Below are positions 6,779-12,276 of a DNA stretch of 12,292 bases, piece by piece. The notes beneath the pieces are model-generated. The model did not search any database and was not told the origin of the DNA. It saw only the letters and a program-made list of their open reading frames with translations. How positions within the stretch are numbered: the stretch's first letter is position 1; the number at the start of each line of letters is the position of its first letter. The position numbers were made by a program, and so were the translations under genes. The DNA is from Alphaproteobacteria bacterium UBA6347 (GTDB lineage Bacteria; Pseudomonadota; Alphaproteobacteria; CAAGCB01; CAG-977): contig DJRZ01000046.1 in NCBI GenBank assembly GCA_002440235.1, forward strand, positions 112,381 to 124,672, read 5' to 3'.

Positions 6779-6990
6779 TGGACGCTCACCGGTATCAGCT
6801 TGTTGTCGAAAATCAAAGATATAGCCTGATCTTCGTCGTCCGTACAAGCTAATTCGGTTCCCTGCGCCGCATAAACGAACCACTTTTTGCGGTCGCCGAC
6901 GATTTTGGTTTTGACATAGGCGACGGAATCGACGCCCAGCCGCGCCAGTTCGTCGGTCGAAATCATGTTTTCACCGGCGTTTGTCGGCAT
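6775..6990 (-). CDS. DUF1150 family small protein
   Basis: A 71-residue protein of the alphaproteobacterial DUF1150 family, whose function is not known. Typical features are ELARLGVDSVAYVK near the N-terminus and a short alpha/beta body (WFVYAAQGTELACTDDEDQA) ending VSVH. The ATG at 6990 has a near-perfect AGGAGG five bases upstream, so it should be well translated. It sits 26 bp after the Hsp20 stop and overlaps the DTW start by 4 bases. The Hsp20 - DUF1150 pairing recurs in alphaproteobacteria to my knowledge and suggests a role in the heat or protein-folding stress response, which is inference from neighbourhood. Confidence 0.88.
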   Translation of the reverse strand: MPTNAGENMISTDELARLGVDSVAYVKTKIVGDRKKWFVYAAQGTELACTDDEDQAISLIFDNKLIPVSVH

Positions 6991-7016
6991 GACGACCTCC
7001 TGTTTTCAAAACCGCG

Positions 7017-7502
7017 TCAGGCGGTTTTCTTTTCGGATTTTTCCTTGTCGAAAGGTTTGTTTTCGATTTTTTTGTCGTGTTCGATTCTGTTTTCCTTTTT
7101 GGAAATCTGAATCTTGCGGACTTTGGATTCGGGGGCGCGCTGTTTCAAATCGATGTGCAGCAGCCCGTTGTCCAAATGCGCGCCGACGACCTCGATCCCG
7201 TCGGCAAGCACGAACGACCGTTTAAACTGGCGCGACGCGATGCCGCGGTACAGGTATTGGCGCTGTTTGGCGTCTTCGTCTTCGACATGGCGACCGCAGA
7301 CGGTCAGCTGTTTGTCGTCCAGCTCGATGCTTAAATCGTCTTCGCCGAATCCCGCGACGGCGACCGTGATCTGCAAATGCGACGGATCGATCTGTTCAAT
7401 GTTGTAAGGCGGGTAGCTTTCGGAATTTTTCGCCGCGTTGTCCAGCAGCCGTTCCAAAGAATCAAAGCCCAGCATAAAGGGCGTGTTCGTCATCAAAGCC
7501 AT
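7017..7502 (-). CDS. Small heat-shock protein, Hsp20/IbpA type
   Basis: A 161-residue ATP-independent holdase chaperone that binds unfolding proteins. The alpha-crystallin domain runs from about residue 31 to 122 (YPPYNIEQIDP, then ITVAVAGFGEDDLSIELDDKQLTVCGRH), with the FKRSFVLADGIEV block at 93-105 and the signature AHLDNGLLHIDL at 108-119. A C-terminal I-x-I motif for oligomer contacts is present as IQI (131-133), followed by an unusually long Lys/Glu-rich tail to residue 161. The ATG at 7502 has AGGAG seven bases upstream, and a family-like N-terminus follows (MALMTNTPFMLGFDSLERLL). The frame stays open upstream only across the structured leader. It leads the operon with DUF1150 and the DTW gene, behind an RpoH-like promoter. 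Confidence 0.95.
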   Translation of the reverse strand: MALMTNTPFMLGFDSLERLLDNAAKNSESYPPYNIEQIDPSHLQITVAVAGFGEDDLSIELDDKQLTVCGRHVEDEDAKQRQYLYRGIASRQFKRSFVLADGIEVVGAHLDNGLLHIDLKQRAPESKVRKIQISKKENRIEHDKKIENKPFDKEKSEKKTA

Positions 7503-7590
7503 CTTATTTCTCCTGAAAAGCAAACAATCGGCGGAACCGTCGGCGGCTTCCGTCGCCGGAACGCCCCGAACGGGCGCGTCCCGACAAAAA
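7503..7590 (-). ncRNA. ROSE-like RNA thermometer in the hsp20 leader
   Basis: The leader of about 85 bases is GC-rich and full of inverted repeats (around GACGCGCCCGTTCGGGGCGT and GACGGAAGCC...GACGGTTCC). Its 3' end reads UUGCU (7523-7519), UUUC loop, AGGAG (7514-7510). That is the hallmark of ROSE elements: a UYGCU anti-Shine-Dalgarno pairing with AGGA around an odd G, which melts on heating. Position, host group and target gene all fit a ROSE element. The full fold was not computed. Confidence 0.62.
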
Positions 7591-7593
7591 GGA

Positions 7594-7622
7594 ATATAGG
7601 TTGCCTTTTCCCGAACGGCAAG
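7594..7622 (-). promoter_or_regulatory. RpoH (sigma32)-type promoter of the hsp20 operon
   Basis: On the minus strand CTTG (7622-7619), 18 bases, then CCTATAT (7600-7594). This fits the heat-shock sigma factor pattern of alphaproteobacteria (CTTG, 17-18 bases, CYTATnT). It lies about 90 bases ahead of the hsp20 start, leaving room for the structured leader. Confidence 0.6.
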
Positions 7623-7644
7623 AGGAACAACCCGTTTTTTCAAC

Positions 7645-7662
7645 AAAAAGTCGTTTTACGAC
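7645..7662 (-). terminator. Short terminator at the end of the TerC gene
   Basis: On the minus strand GTCGT-AAA-ACGAC (7662-7650) followed by TTTTTG. The hairpin contains the TerC stop codon. The stem is 5 bp with a 3-base loop, so it is modest. Confidence 0.45.
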
Positions 7663-8654
7663 GCCTCGCGCGCGTGTTCCTCCGCCTCTTCCTTTTCGGC
7701 GGATTTCAACAGCGACAGCAGGATTCCGCCGCCCAGCAGAGCGAACGTGACCAGCAGGGACCAGCTGTCCTCGATTTTAAAGAAAAACTCGCCCACGAAC
7801 ACTTTCAGTCCGATCGTCACCAGCAAAATCGCGCAGGCGGGCTGCAAATACGAAAAGCGGTGCATCGCCGCGCACACCATGAAATACAGCGCGCGCAACC
7901 CCAAAACGGCGAACATGTCGCTGGAATACACGGCGAACGTTTCGTGCGACACCGACAGCATCGTCGGCACGCTGTCGATCGCGAACAGGGCGTCGCCGAA
8001 TTCGATCAGCAGCAACGCCAGAAAAAGCGGCGTCGCGTACCACTTCATCTTTCCCGGTTCGGATTGCGACGGTTCGCGGACAAAGAAATGTTCGCCGCGC
8101 AGTTCGTTCGTCAGCCGCAGGTAATGGCGGAAAAAACGCAGCATTCTGCTGTCCGACAAGTTGATGGCGGGATCGTCCGAAAACAGCATTTTCAATCCGG
8201 AATAAATCAGGAAAACGGCAAAAATCAACAACACCGGATCCCATTGATCAAGGATTTCCGCCCCGATCACGAACATCACGCCGCGCAGGACCGCCGCGCC
8301 CAGAATGCCCCAAAACAGCACGCGGTGCTGCAAATTCCGCGGAATCGCCAAATAGGAAAAAACCAGCGAAATCACGAACACGTTGTCGATCGACAGCCCG
8401 ATTTCGACGACGTATCCCATAAAGTATTCCGCCGCCATGCCTTTTCCGAAATACCACCAGATCCACGCGCCGAACAGACAGGCGATCGACGCGTAAGCCG
8501 TGAACAGAATCAGGCTTTTTTTCGCGCTGATTTCCTGCGCCTTTTTTTCCAAAACGCCCAGATCCAGAAACAGGACGGCGGAAAAAACAGCAAAAAACAT
8601 CAGCCATATCCAAACCGGCTGGTGCAGAACGACCGCGTGCAGAAAATCAAACAT
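7656..8654 (-). CDS. TerC family integral membrane protein (Alx-like)
   Basis: A 332-residue polytopic inner-membrane protein with about seven to nine hydrophobic segments. TerC/Alx proteins are linked to metal-ion (notably manganese) export, sometimes to tellurite or pH stress. The two family signatures are intact: EIGLSIDNVFVI (84-95) and IEFGDALFAIDSVP (217-230), with acidic residues E84, D90, E218, D221 and D227 placed for metal binding. A cytosolic loop (160-205) lies between the two halves, and the C-terminus is a charged EKEEAEEHARE tail. I prefer the ATG at 8654; an in-frame GTG at 8666 would add four residues, and neither has an ideally placed ribosome site (GGAG is 11 bases before the ATG). 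It is last in a unit with pheA and the outer-membrane protein gene. Calling it a tellurite gene would be over-reading. Confidence 0.93.
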   Translation of the reverse strand: MFDFLHAVVLHQPVWIWLMFFAVFSAVLFLDLGVLEKKAQEISAKKSLILFTAYASIACLFGAWIWWYFGKGMAAEYFMGYVVEIGLSIDNVFVISLVFSYLAIPRNLQHRVLFWGILGAAVLRGVMFVIGAEILDQWDPVLLIFAVFLIYSGLKMLFSDDPAINLSDSRMLRFFRHYLRLTNELRGEHFFVREPSQSEPGKMKWYATPLFLALLLIEFGDALFAIDSVPTMLSVSHETFAVYSSDMFAVLGLRALYFMVCAAMHRFSYLQPACAILLVTIGLKVFVGEFFFKIEDSWSLLVTFALLGGGILLSLLKSAEKEEAEEHAREAS

Positions 8655-8671
8655 ACCCTTTGACACTCCGA

Positions 8672-9277
8672 TTAAAAATGATAGCGCAAGCCGAGCAGGA
8701 CTTTACGCATTTTCACGTCCTGACGCAAGCGTTCCCCGCCGTCCTTTTTCGTTTTCGCGTTTCCCGCGTCCATATAGGAATAGGACACGTCCAGCGTGAA
8801 ATTCGCGGGCAGTTCGATTCCGACGCCGCCGACCGCCTGCCACGCCAGATGATAGCGGATATCCCCCGCCATGTTCCGACCGTTCAATCTGAAATCCTCC
8901 AACGCGTTGCGCGCGACTCCGCCGCCGACTCCGATGTACGGGGTCGCGCCTTTGACGGAAAACAGATCGGCGAGAAGCGTTCCCGTCGCCGCGAAAGATC
9001 GGGCGTGCGCGCGCGTGCCGCTTGCCGCCGCGTTTTCAAAAGCCTGCGCCCCGCGAACGCGGACGCGTGTAAAGCTCAGATCGAATTCGGCGCGCAGGAA
9101 ATCGCCGTATTTCCGACCGAACCCCGTTTGCGCGGCGTACGATTCCTTAACGCCGCCGGCGGTCGAATAGACATAGCCCGCGTCCGCGCGGGTGTAAAAC
9201 CCGTCGTCCCCCTGACCGGCGAAAGCCGCCGGCGCGGCGCAGAAAAAGAGGACTGCGGAAAGGATTTTCCTGAACAT
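8672..9277 (-). CDS. Outer-membrane beta-barrel protein (OmpA/OprF-like 8-strand type)
   Basis: A 201-residue exported protein. A signal peptide is clear (MFRKILSAVLFFCAAPAAFA, probable cut after A20). The mature part alternates polar and hydrophobic residues as in an 8-stranded barrel: FYTRADAGYVYS, YGDFLRAEFDLSFTRVRV, SFAATGTLLADLFS, TPYIGVGGGVARN, WQAVGGVGIELPANFTLDVSYSYMDAG, and a last strand VLLGLRYHF ending in Phe, as Bam-inserted barrels do. This is the small outer-membrane porin-like/OMP_b-brl class. No specific substrate or adhesin function is recognisable. The start follows AGGA and lies 11 bp after the pheA stop, with the TerC gene just downstream. Confidence 0.87.
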   Translation of the reverse strand: MFRKILSAVLFFCAAPAAFAGQGDDGFYTRADAGYVYSTAGGVKESYAAQTGFGRKYGDFLRAEFDLSFTRVRVRGAQAFENAAASGTRAHARSFAATGTLLADLFSVKGATPYIGVGGGVARNALEDFRLNGRNMAGDIRYHLAWQAVGGVGIELPANFTLDVSYSYMDAGNAKTKKDGGERLRQDVKMRKVLLGLRYHF

Positions 9278-9288
9278 GGCGCGTTTTC

Positions 9289-10146
9289 CTACTGTTGTTT
9301 GCTTTTCAAGGCGGCGCGGTACGGATCGGCGGAGTAAGTCCCCAGCAGACGGACGGATCGGGCGAAAAAGCCCAGTTCCCGCATCGCCCTTTTGAAATCC
9401 GCCGATTCGCCGTGCGCGGCGACGTCGACCAGAAATCCCGCCGACATCAAAAACCGTTCGGGGTCAACGTAGCTTTCCAGCCGCAAAAGGTCAATCCCGT
9501 TTGTCGCGAATCCGCCCAGACATTTGTATAAAACGGCGGGTTCGTTTTTTACCCAGAACAGAAACGACGTGACGGCGCCGTCCGCGCCGACGTTTTCAGC
9601 GGGCGTCCGCGACAAAGCCCAGAAGCGCGTCGTGTTCAAAGAAGAATCCTCTATCCCCGACCGCAGGACGTTCAGCCCGTACAGCCGCGCCGCCGTTTCG
9701 GACGCGATCACCGCGACGTCCCCGCGTCCCGTTTCCGACAGTTCGCGCGCCGCCGCCGCGGTGTTGCCCGCCGCTTCGATCTTCGCGCCCAGCCGTTTCA
9801 GAAATCCCGCGCACTGCGACAGCGCCTGCGGGTGCGACCGCACGGTTTTGACGGCGGACAGATCGCCGGTCGTTCCCAGCAGGCAATGGCGCACGCGCAA
9901 AAAATGCTCGCCCGTCACGAACAGGTCGGTCGTTTTCAGCAGACGGTGCATGTCCGCCACGCGCCCCGCCGCCGAATTTTCGACGGGCAGGACGGCTTGA
10001 CGCGCCGCGCCCGCGCCGACCGCCGCCAAAGCGTCGTCGAACGTCGGATAAAACGCGATGTCCGCGTCCGGAAACATTTCCAGCGCCGCCTGATGGGAAA
10101 AAGCCCCCGGCACCCCTTGGCAGGCGACGCGCGCGCGTGTTGTCAT
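9289..10146 (-). CDS. pheA: Prephenate dehydratase with ACT domain
   Basis: Converts prephenate to phenylpyruvate in phenylalanine synthesis; this is the single-function form with no chorismate mutase domain. The 285-residue protein has the catalytic domain at about 5-180: GVPGAFSHQAA (11-21), VLPVENSAAGRV (52-63), SHPQALSQC (104-112), the IASETAARLYGL block (147-158) and the catalytic NTTRF (171-175). The regulatory ACT domain follows (about 192-270): TSFLFWVKNEPAVLYKCL, then LLRLESYVD. The phenylalanine-binding ESRP motif reads ESYV, a form common in alphaproteobacterial enzymes, so feedback control may differ from the enteric type. The ATG at 10146 follows GGAAGG. It heads the unit with the outer-membrane protein and TerC genes and is transcribed divergently from HNH paralogue 2. 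Confidence 0.95.
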   Translation of the reverse strand: MTTRARVACQGVPGAFSHQAALEMFPDADIAFYPTFDDALAAVGAGAARQAVLPVENSAAGRVADMHRLLKTTDLFVTGEHFLRVRHCLLGTTGDLSAVKTVRSHPQALSQCAGFLKRLGAKIEAAGNTAAAARELSETGRGDVAVIASETAARLYGLNVLRSGIEDSSLNTTRFWALSRTPAENVGADGAVTSFLFWVKNEPAVLYKCLGGFATNGIDLLRLESYVDPERFLMSAGFLVDVAAHGESADFKRAMRELGFFARSVRLLGTYSADPYRAALKSKQQ

Positions 10147-10167
10147 CTGACCTTCCGTTTTCAGTTT

Positions 10168-10196
10168 TTTCTATCGAAAAAAATATTTTTTGTCAA
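10168..10196 (-). promoter_or_regulatory. Promoter of pheA
   Basis: On the minus strand a perfect -35 TTGACA (10196-10191), a 17-base spacer that is almost entirely A/T, and TAGAAA (10173-10168). The start of transcription would fall about 15 bases before the ATG. The spacer holds the palindrome described at 10178-10194. Confidence 0.6.
10178..10194. repeat. AT palindrome shared with the HNH paralogue 4 promoter region (copy A)
   Basis: AAAAAATATTTTTT (10178-10191) is a perfect palindrome. Together with the adjoining GTC it matches, in reverse orientation, 17 bases at 11558-11574 exactly. It lies in the pheA promoter spacer and just upstream of the -35 of HNH paralogue 2, a suitable place for a shared operator. 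Low complexity weakens the case. Confidence 0.5.
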
Positions 10197-10201
10197 AACT
10201 G

Positions 10202-10228
10202 TTGAGTCCGTTTTCGATATGATATACT
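10202..10228 (+). promoter_or_regulatory. Extended -10 promoter of the HNH paralogue 2-3 unit
   Basis: TGATATACT (10220-10228) is an extended -10 with TATACT matching five of six consensus bases. TTGAGT (10202-10207) is a -35 at a short 15-base spacing, which an extended -10 tolerates. The leader of about 50 bases holds a small hairpin, GGCAA-GCGAA-TTGCC (10246-10260), ahead of AAAAGGA. It is back to back with the pheA promoter, the two -35 boxes being 5 bp apart. Confidence 0.6.
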
Positions 10229-10287
10229 CTTTTTCAAACAAGAAAGGCAAGCGAATTGCCCGAATCGCAGAATTAAAAGGATTTTTT

Positions 10288-10956
10288 ATGGCTGAAAAGG
10301 ATCTTTCGTCCCCGCGCGCCTACCGTTTCGTCCACGTCAAAAGACCGCGTCCGGCGCAGGGACAGAACCGCCCGACCGAAAAATTCGACTGTTCCGAAGC
10401 CGACAGCTTTTTGGGCGTCCCCTTGCGCGAGGTCGAATTCGTCATTCCGCCGAAAGCCGAACGCGAAAAACGCCGCGCCGAATTCGAACGGGGAATCCGC
10501 GCCGCTTTCGTCAAACATCTGGCGGAAACGCAAAAGGACGCCCTGTTGCGCGCCGGTCTGACCAGACAGCAGATCCGCGGCATGCGCGACGGATTCACCC
10601 CCAACGGTTTCAACACGCATCACAAACACCCGATTTACGGCGGAGGGACGAACGATTTTTCGAATTTGGTGCTGATCCGCCGCGAACCCTATCACGACAT
10701 GATGCACTACCACGTCATCACGCCGCAGACCGCCGCGATGAAAACGGGCGACCGCAAAACGGTCAAAATCCCCGATCCGCAGACGCCCGTCTACGTGCCG
10801 CCGACGCGCTACAAATTCCTGTTGCGCTGGGCGAAGCAGGGCAAAAAAACATACGGCAAACGCAAAAACATCACGCTTGCCGACGTCCGGCGCAAAGCCG
10901 CGCAAACGGGCGCCGTCATAATGAAATGCGTGAAAAATCCGCAACAGGGACGATAA
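10288..10956 (+). CDS. HNH nuclease of colicin/pyocin-DNase type (paralogue 2)
   Basis: A 222-residue member of the same family as the nuclease at 5416-6042. The HNH core is MRDGFTPNGFNTHHKHP (99-115), GGGTNDFSNL (118-127) and PYHDMMHYH (134-142); H111/H112, N122/N126, H136 and H140 keep the full catalytic frame. The helical lead-in FVKHLAETQ...LLRAGLTRQQIRGM matches the other paralogues. The N-terminus has YRFVHVKRPRP (12-22), the shared VHVKR motif, then a Pro/Gln linker. The C-terminal part after 172 is longer and more basic than in the others (KQGKKTYGKRKN) and ends QQGR. No secretion signal or delivery domain is seen. The ATG at 10288 follows AAAAGGA six bases upstream; the frame is open further up, but that runs through the promoter. 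It is followed two bases later by paralogue 3. No immunity-like gene is adjacent. Confidence 0.87.
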   Translation: MAEKDLSSPRAYRFVHVKRPRPAQGQNRPTEKFDCSEADSFLGVPLREVEFVIPPKAEREKRRAEFERGIRAAFVKHLAETQKDALLRAGLTRQQIRGMRDGFTPNGFNTHHKHPIYGGGTNDFSNLVLIRREPYHDMMHYHVITPQTAAMKTGDRKTVKIPDPQTPVYVPPTRYKFLLRWAKQGKKTYGKRKNITLADVRRKAAQTGAVIMKCVKNPQQGR

Positions 10957-10958
10957 CG

Positions 10959-11549
10959 ATGACCGACAATTTCGAACACAGAAAACCGACCAAGGCGGAA
11001 AAGGAAGCCCGCCGCGTCGAACGCGCCGCGCAACAGGAAATCGAACGGCAAAAACGCGTCGCCGCCCTGCCCGCTTCGGTTCACGGCGCCCCGATGGTCA
11101 AAATGGAATACACCGCCGTCGGAACGAAAAAAATCAAAGAAATGCGCCGTTCCTTCACCCCTTTGCGCAAAGCGTTTCTGAAACATCTGGCGCAGACGCA
11201 GTCCCCCGTGTTAAAGGCGCTGGGCATGTCGGACAACATGATCGCCGGCATGCTGAAAGGCAACGCCCCGAACGGGTTTAACGTGCATCACAAAAAACCG
11301 CTGGGCGGCGGCGGAAAGAACGAATTTTCGAACTTTATCCTGATTCAGAACAATCCCTACCACACCGATTTTCACAAAGCGTCGGACGTTCAAATCTGCA
11401 AAATGCAACCCGGCGAAACGAAAACCGTCAAAATCCCGATGCCCGAAGGCAGCATTTTCATTCCCCCCGCGATGAAACAGCGCGTCGCCGAAGCCGTCAA
11501 ACAGGCGTCCGCCGCCGCGATGATGAAAAAAGCGCGGGACGGTCGCTGA
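10959..11549 (+). CDS. HNH nuclease of colicin/pyocin-DNase type (paralogue 3)
   Basis: A 196-residue paralogue, the second gene of a unit with paralogue 2 (2 bp gap; ribosome site CAGGGA inside the end of the upstream gene). The HNH core is MLKGNAPNGFNVHHKKP (98-114), GGGGKNEFSNF (116-126) and PYHTDFHK (133-140), with H110/H111, N121/N125, H135 and H139 conserved. It departs from the others in two ways. The N-terminus lacks the VHVKR motif and instead has a highly charged predicted helix (KPTKAEKEARRVERAAQQEIERQKR within 9-33), and the residues after the last catalytic His (KASDVQ) lack the HxVxxPQ pattern. The C-terminus is an Ala/Lys helix ending ARDGR. The catalytic set is complete, so it is not obviously inactive. 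Its tandem arrangement suggests duplication and divergence. Confidence 0.86.
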   Translation: MTDNFEHRKPTKAEKEARRVERAAQQEIERQKRVAALPASVHGAPMVKMEYTAVGTKKIKEMRRSFTPLRKAFLKHLAQTQSPVLKALGMSDNMIAGMLKGNAPNGFNVHHKKPLGGGGKNEFSNFILIQNNPYHTDFHKASDVQICKMQPGETKTVKIPMPEGSIFIPPAMKQRVAEAVKQASAAAMMKKARDGR

Positions 11550-11555
11550 AAAAGT

Positions 11556-11585
11556 TAGACAAAAAATATTTTTTGTGGCAATATT
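11556..11585 (+). promoter_or_regulatory. Candidate promoter of HNH paralogue 4
   Basis: TAGACA (11556-11561), an 18-base spacer and AATATT (11580-11585). Each box is imperfect, but the -35 position matches TTGACA in the equivalent pheA element. The leader then holds a perfect 6 bp hairpin, GAATCG-TCAAA-CGATTC (11600-11616), before AAAGG and the start codon. No terminator separates this gene from paralogue 3, so read-through is also possible. Confidence 0.4.
11558..11576. repeat. AT palindrome upstream of HNH paralogue 4 (copy B)
   Basis: ACAAAAAATATTTTTTGT (11559-11576) is an 18 bp perfect palindrome inside the spacer of the candidate promoter. GACAAAAAATATTTTTT (11558-11574) is identical over 17 bases to the reverse complement of 10178-10194. 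It could be an operator for a dimeric regulator or a MucR/H-NS-like AT site. Confidence 0.55.
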
Positions 11586-11637
11586 CTTTCAACAGGTTCG
11601 AATCGTCAAACGATTCTTTGCATGAAAGGTTTTGATT

Positions 11638-12225
11638 ATGGTCGACACGGATCGCTACGTTCACGTCAAACGCGAAAAGAAAAAAGGCAAAGGCAAAAAC
11701 GGCGGAAAGCCCAAACAGACGCAATCCCAGCTGGACGCGCGCAACGGCAAATTCCCCTTTACCGAAATCAACGGCTTTAAATTGAAAGAAGTCGAATGGA
11801 CGGTTCCCGACCAGCAGACCCGCAAACGCCGCCGCCGCCAGTTCAACGCCGTGCGCGAAGAGTTTTTGAAACACATCGGCAAAACGCAGGAACAGGCTTT
11901 GCGCGACATGGGGCTGACCGACAAGCAGGTCGAAATGGTCAAAAAGGGACACGCCCCCAGCGGATACAACGTCCACCACAAACTGCCGATTCACGGCGGC
12001 GGACAGAACGTGTTTGAAAACCTGATTCTGATGCCCGTCAAACCGCACGACGAACTGCACCACACGGTGATGGATCCGCAGGTCGCGCAAATGCAGACGG
12101 GCGATTCGAAAAAGGTCGTCATTCCGTGGACGGACGACATGGTCTACGTTCCCGCCGAACGCCGGCGCGCCCAGCCGCAAAACGCGGCGGTCGTCGCCAA
12201 GGTCGCGGCGAACCGCGGCAGATGA
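11638..12225 (+). CDS. HNH nuclease of colicin/pyocin-DNase type (paralogue 4)
   Basis: A 195-residue paralogue closest to paralogue 1. Both share a near N-terminal RYVHVKRE/KYVHVKRK (6-13 here), INGFKL at 44-49, the core PSGYNVHHKLPIHGGG (107-122), NLILMPVKPHDELHH (128-142), xxMDPQ, and the PWTDDMVYVP strand (163-172). The catalytic frame is complete: H113/H114, N124/N128, H137 and H141. A Lys/Gly/Gln-rich, probably disordered linker (13-32) separates the N-terminal motif from the nuclease part. The C-terminal Ala/Val helix ends ANRGR, so all four paralogues end in GR. The ATG at 11638 follows GAAAGG; a TTG six bases earlier is in frame but less likely. The gene ends the cluster before a strong terminator, so no immunity gene follows in the same unit. 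Confidence 0.89.
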   Translation: MVDTDRYVHVKREKKKGKGKNGGKPKQTQSQLDARNGKFPFTEINGFKLKEVEWTVPDQQTRKRRRRQFNAVREEFLKHIGKTQEQALRDMGLTDKQVEMVKKGHAPSGYNVHHKLPIHGGGQNVFENLILMPVKPHDELHHTVMDPQVAQMQTGDSKKVVIPWTDDMVYVPAERRRAQPQNAAVVAKVAANRGR

Positions 12226-12246
12226 GTTTTTCATTCATACTCCTTG

Positions 12247-12276
12247 AAAAAGCGGGACTTGTTCCCGCTTTTTTTT
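12247..12276 (+). terminator. Intrinsic terminator after HNH paralogue 4
   Basis: AAAAAGCGGGA (12247-12257) pairs with TCCCGCTTTTT (12263-12273) around CTTGT, followed by further T residues. The core is GC-rich with a long T run, about 20 bases past the stop codon. The 16 bases after it show nothing recognisable. Confidence 0.85.

Noticed and set aside
7503..7646. Extended N-terminus for Hsp20 from an upstream start at 7646.
   Set aside because: The stretch covers the RpoH-like promoter and folded leader, and the ATG at 7502 has AGGAG and the family-like N-terminus.
7656..8654. Tellurite-resistance (ter) operon.
   Set aside because: Only a TerC-family protein is present; no terA/B/D/E/Z genes are nearby. 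Alx-like metal homeostasis is the more cautious reading.
7377..8663. A 428-codon open frame on the plus strand opposite the TerC gene and the start of hsp20.
   Set aside because: It is antisense to well-recognised genes, its translation is rich in Arg, Gln and His with no family features, and such long shadows are common in GC-rich DNA.
9832..10287. Upstream extension of HNH paralogue 2 by 152 codons in the same open frame.
   Set aside because: It runs antisense through pheA and then through the promoter and leader; the ATG at 10288 has a proper ribosome site and matches the N-termini of the paralogues.
10177..11576. Terminal repeats of a mobile element enclosing paralogues 2 and 3.
   Set aside because: The repeats are A/T-run palindromes placed in promoters; there is no transposase, no target-site duplication and the composition matches the neighbourhood.
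10288..12225. Prophage or integrative element (HNH genes often sit beside phage packaging genes).
   Set aside because: No terminase, capsid, integrase or attachment site is seen; the HNH type is colicin-DNase-like and not the phage-packaging type.
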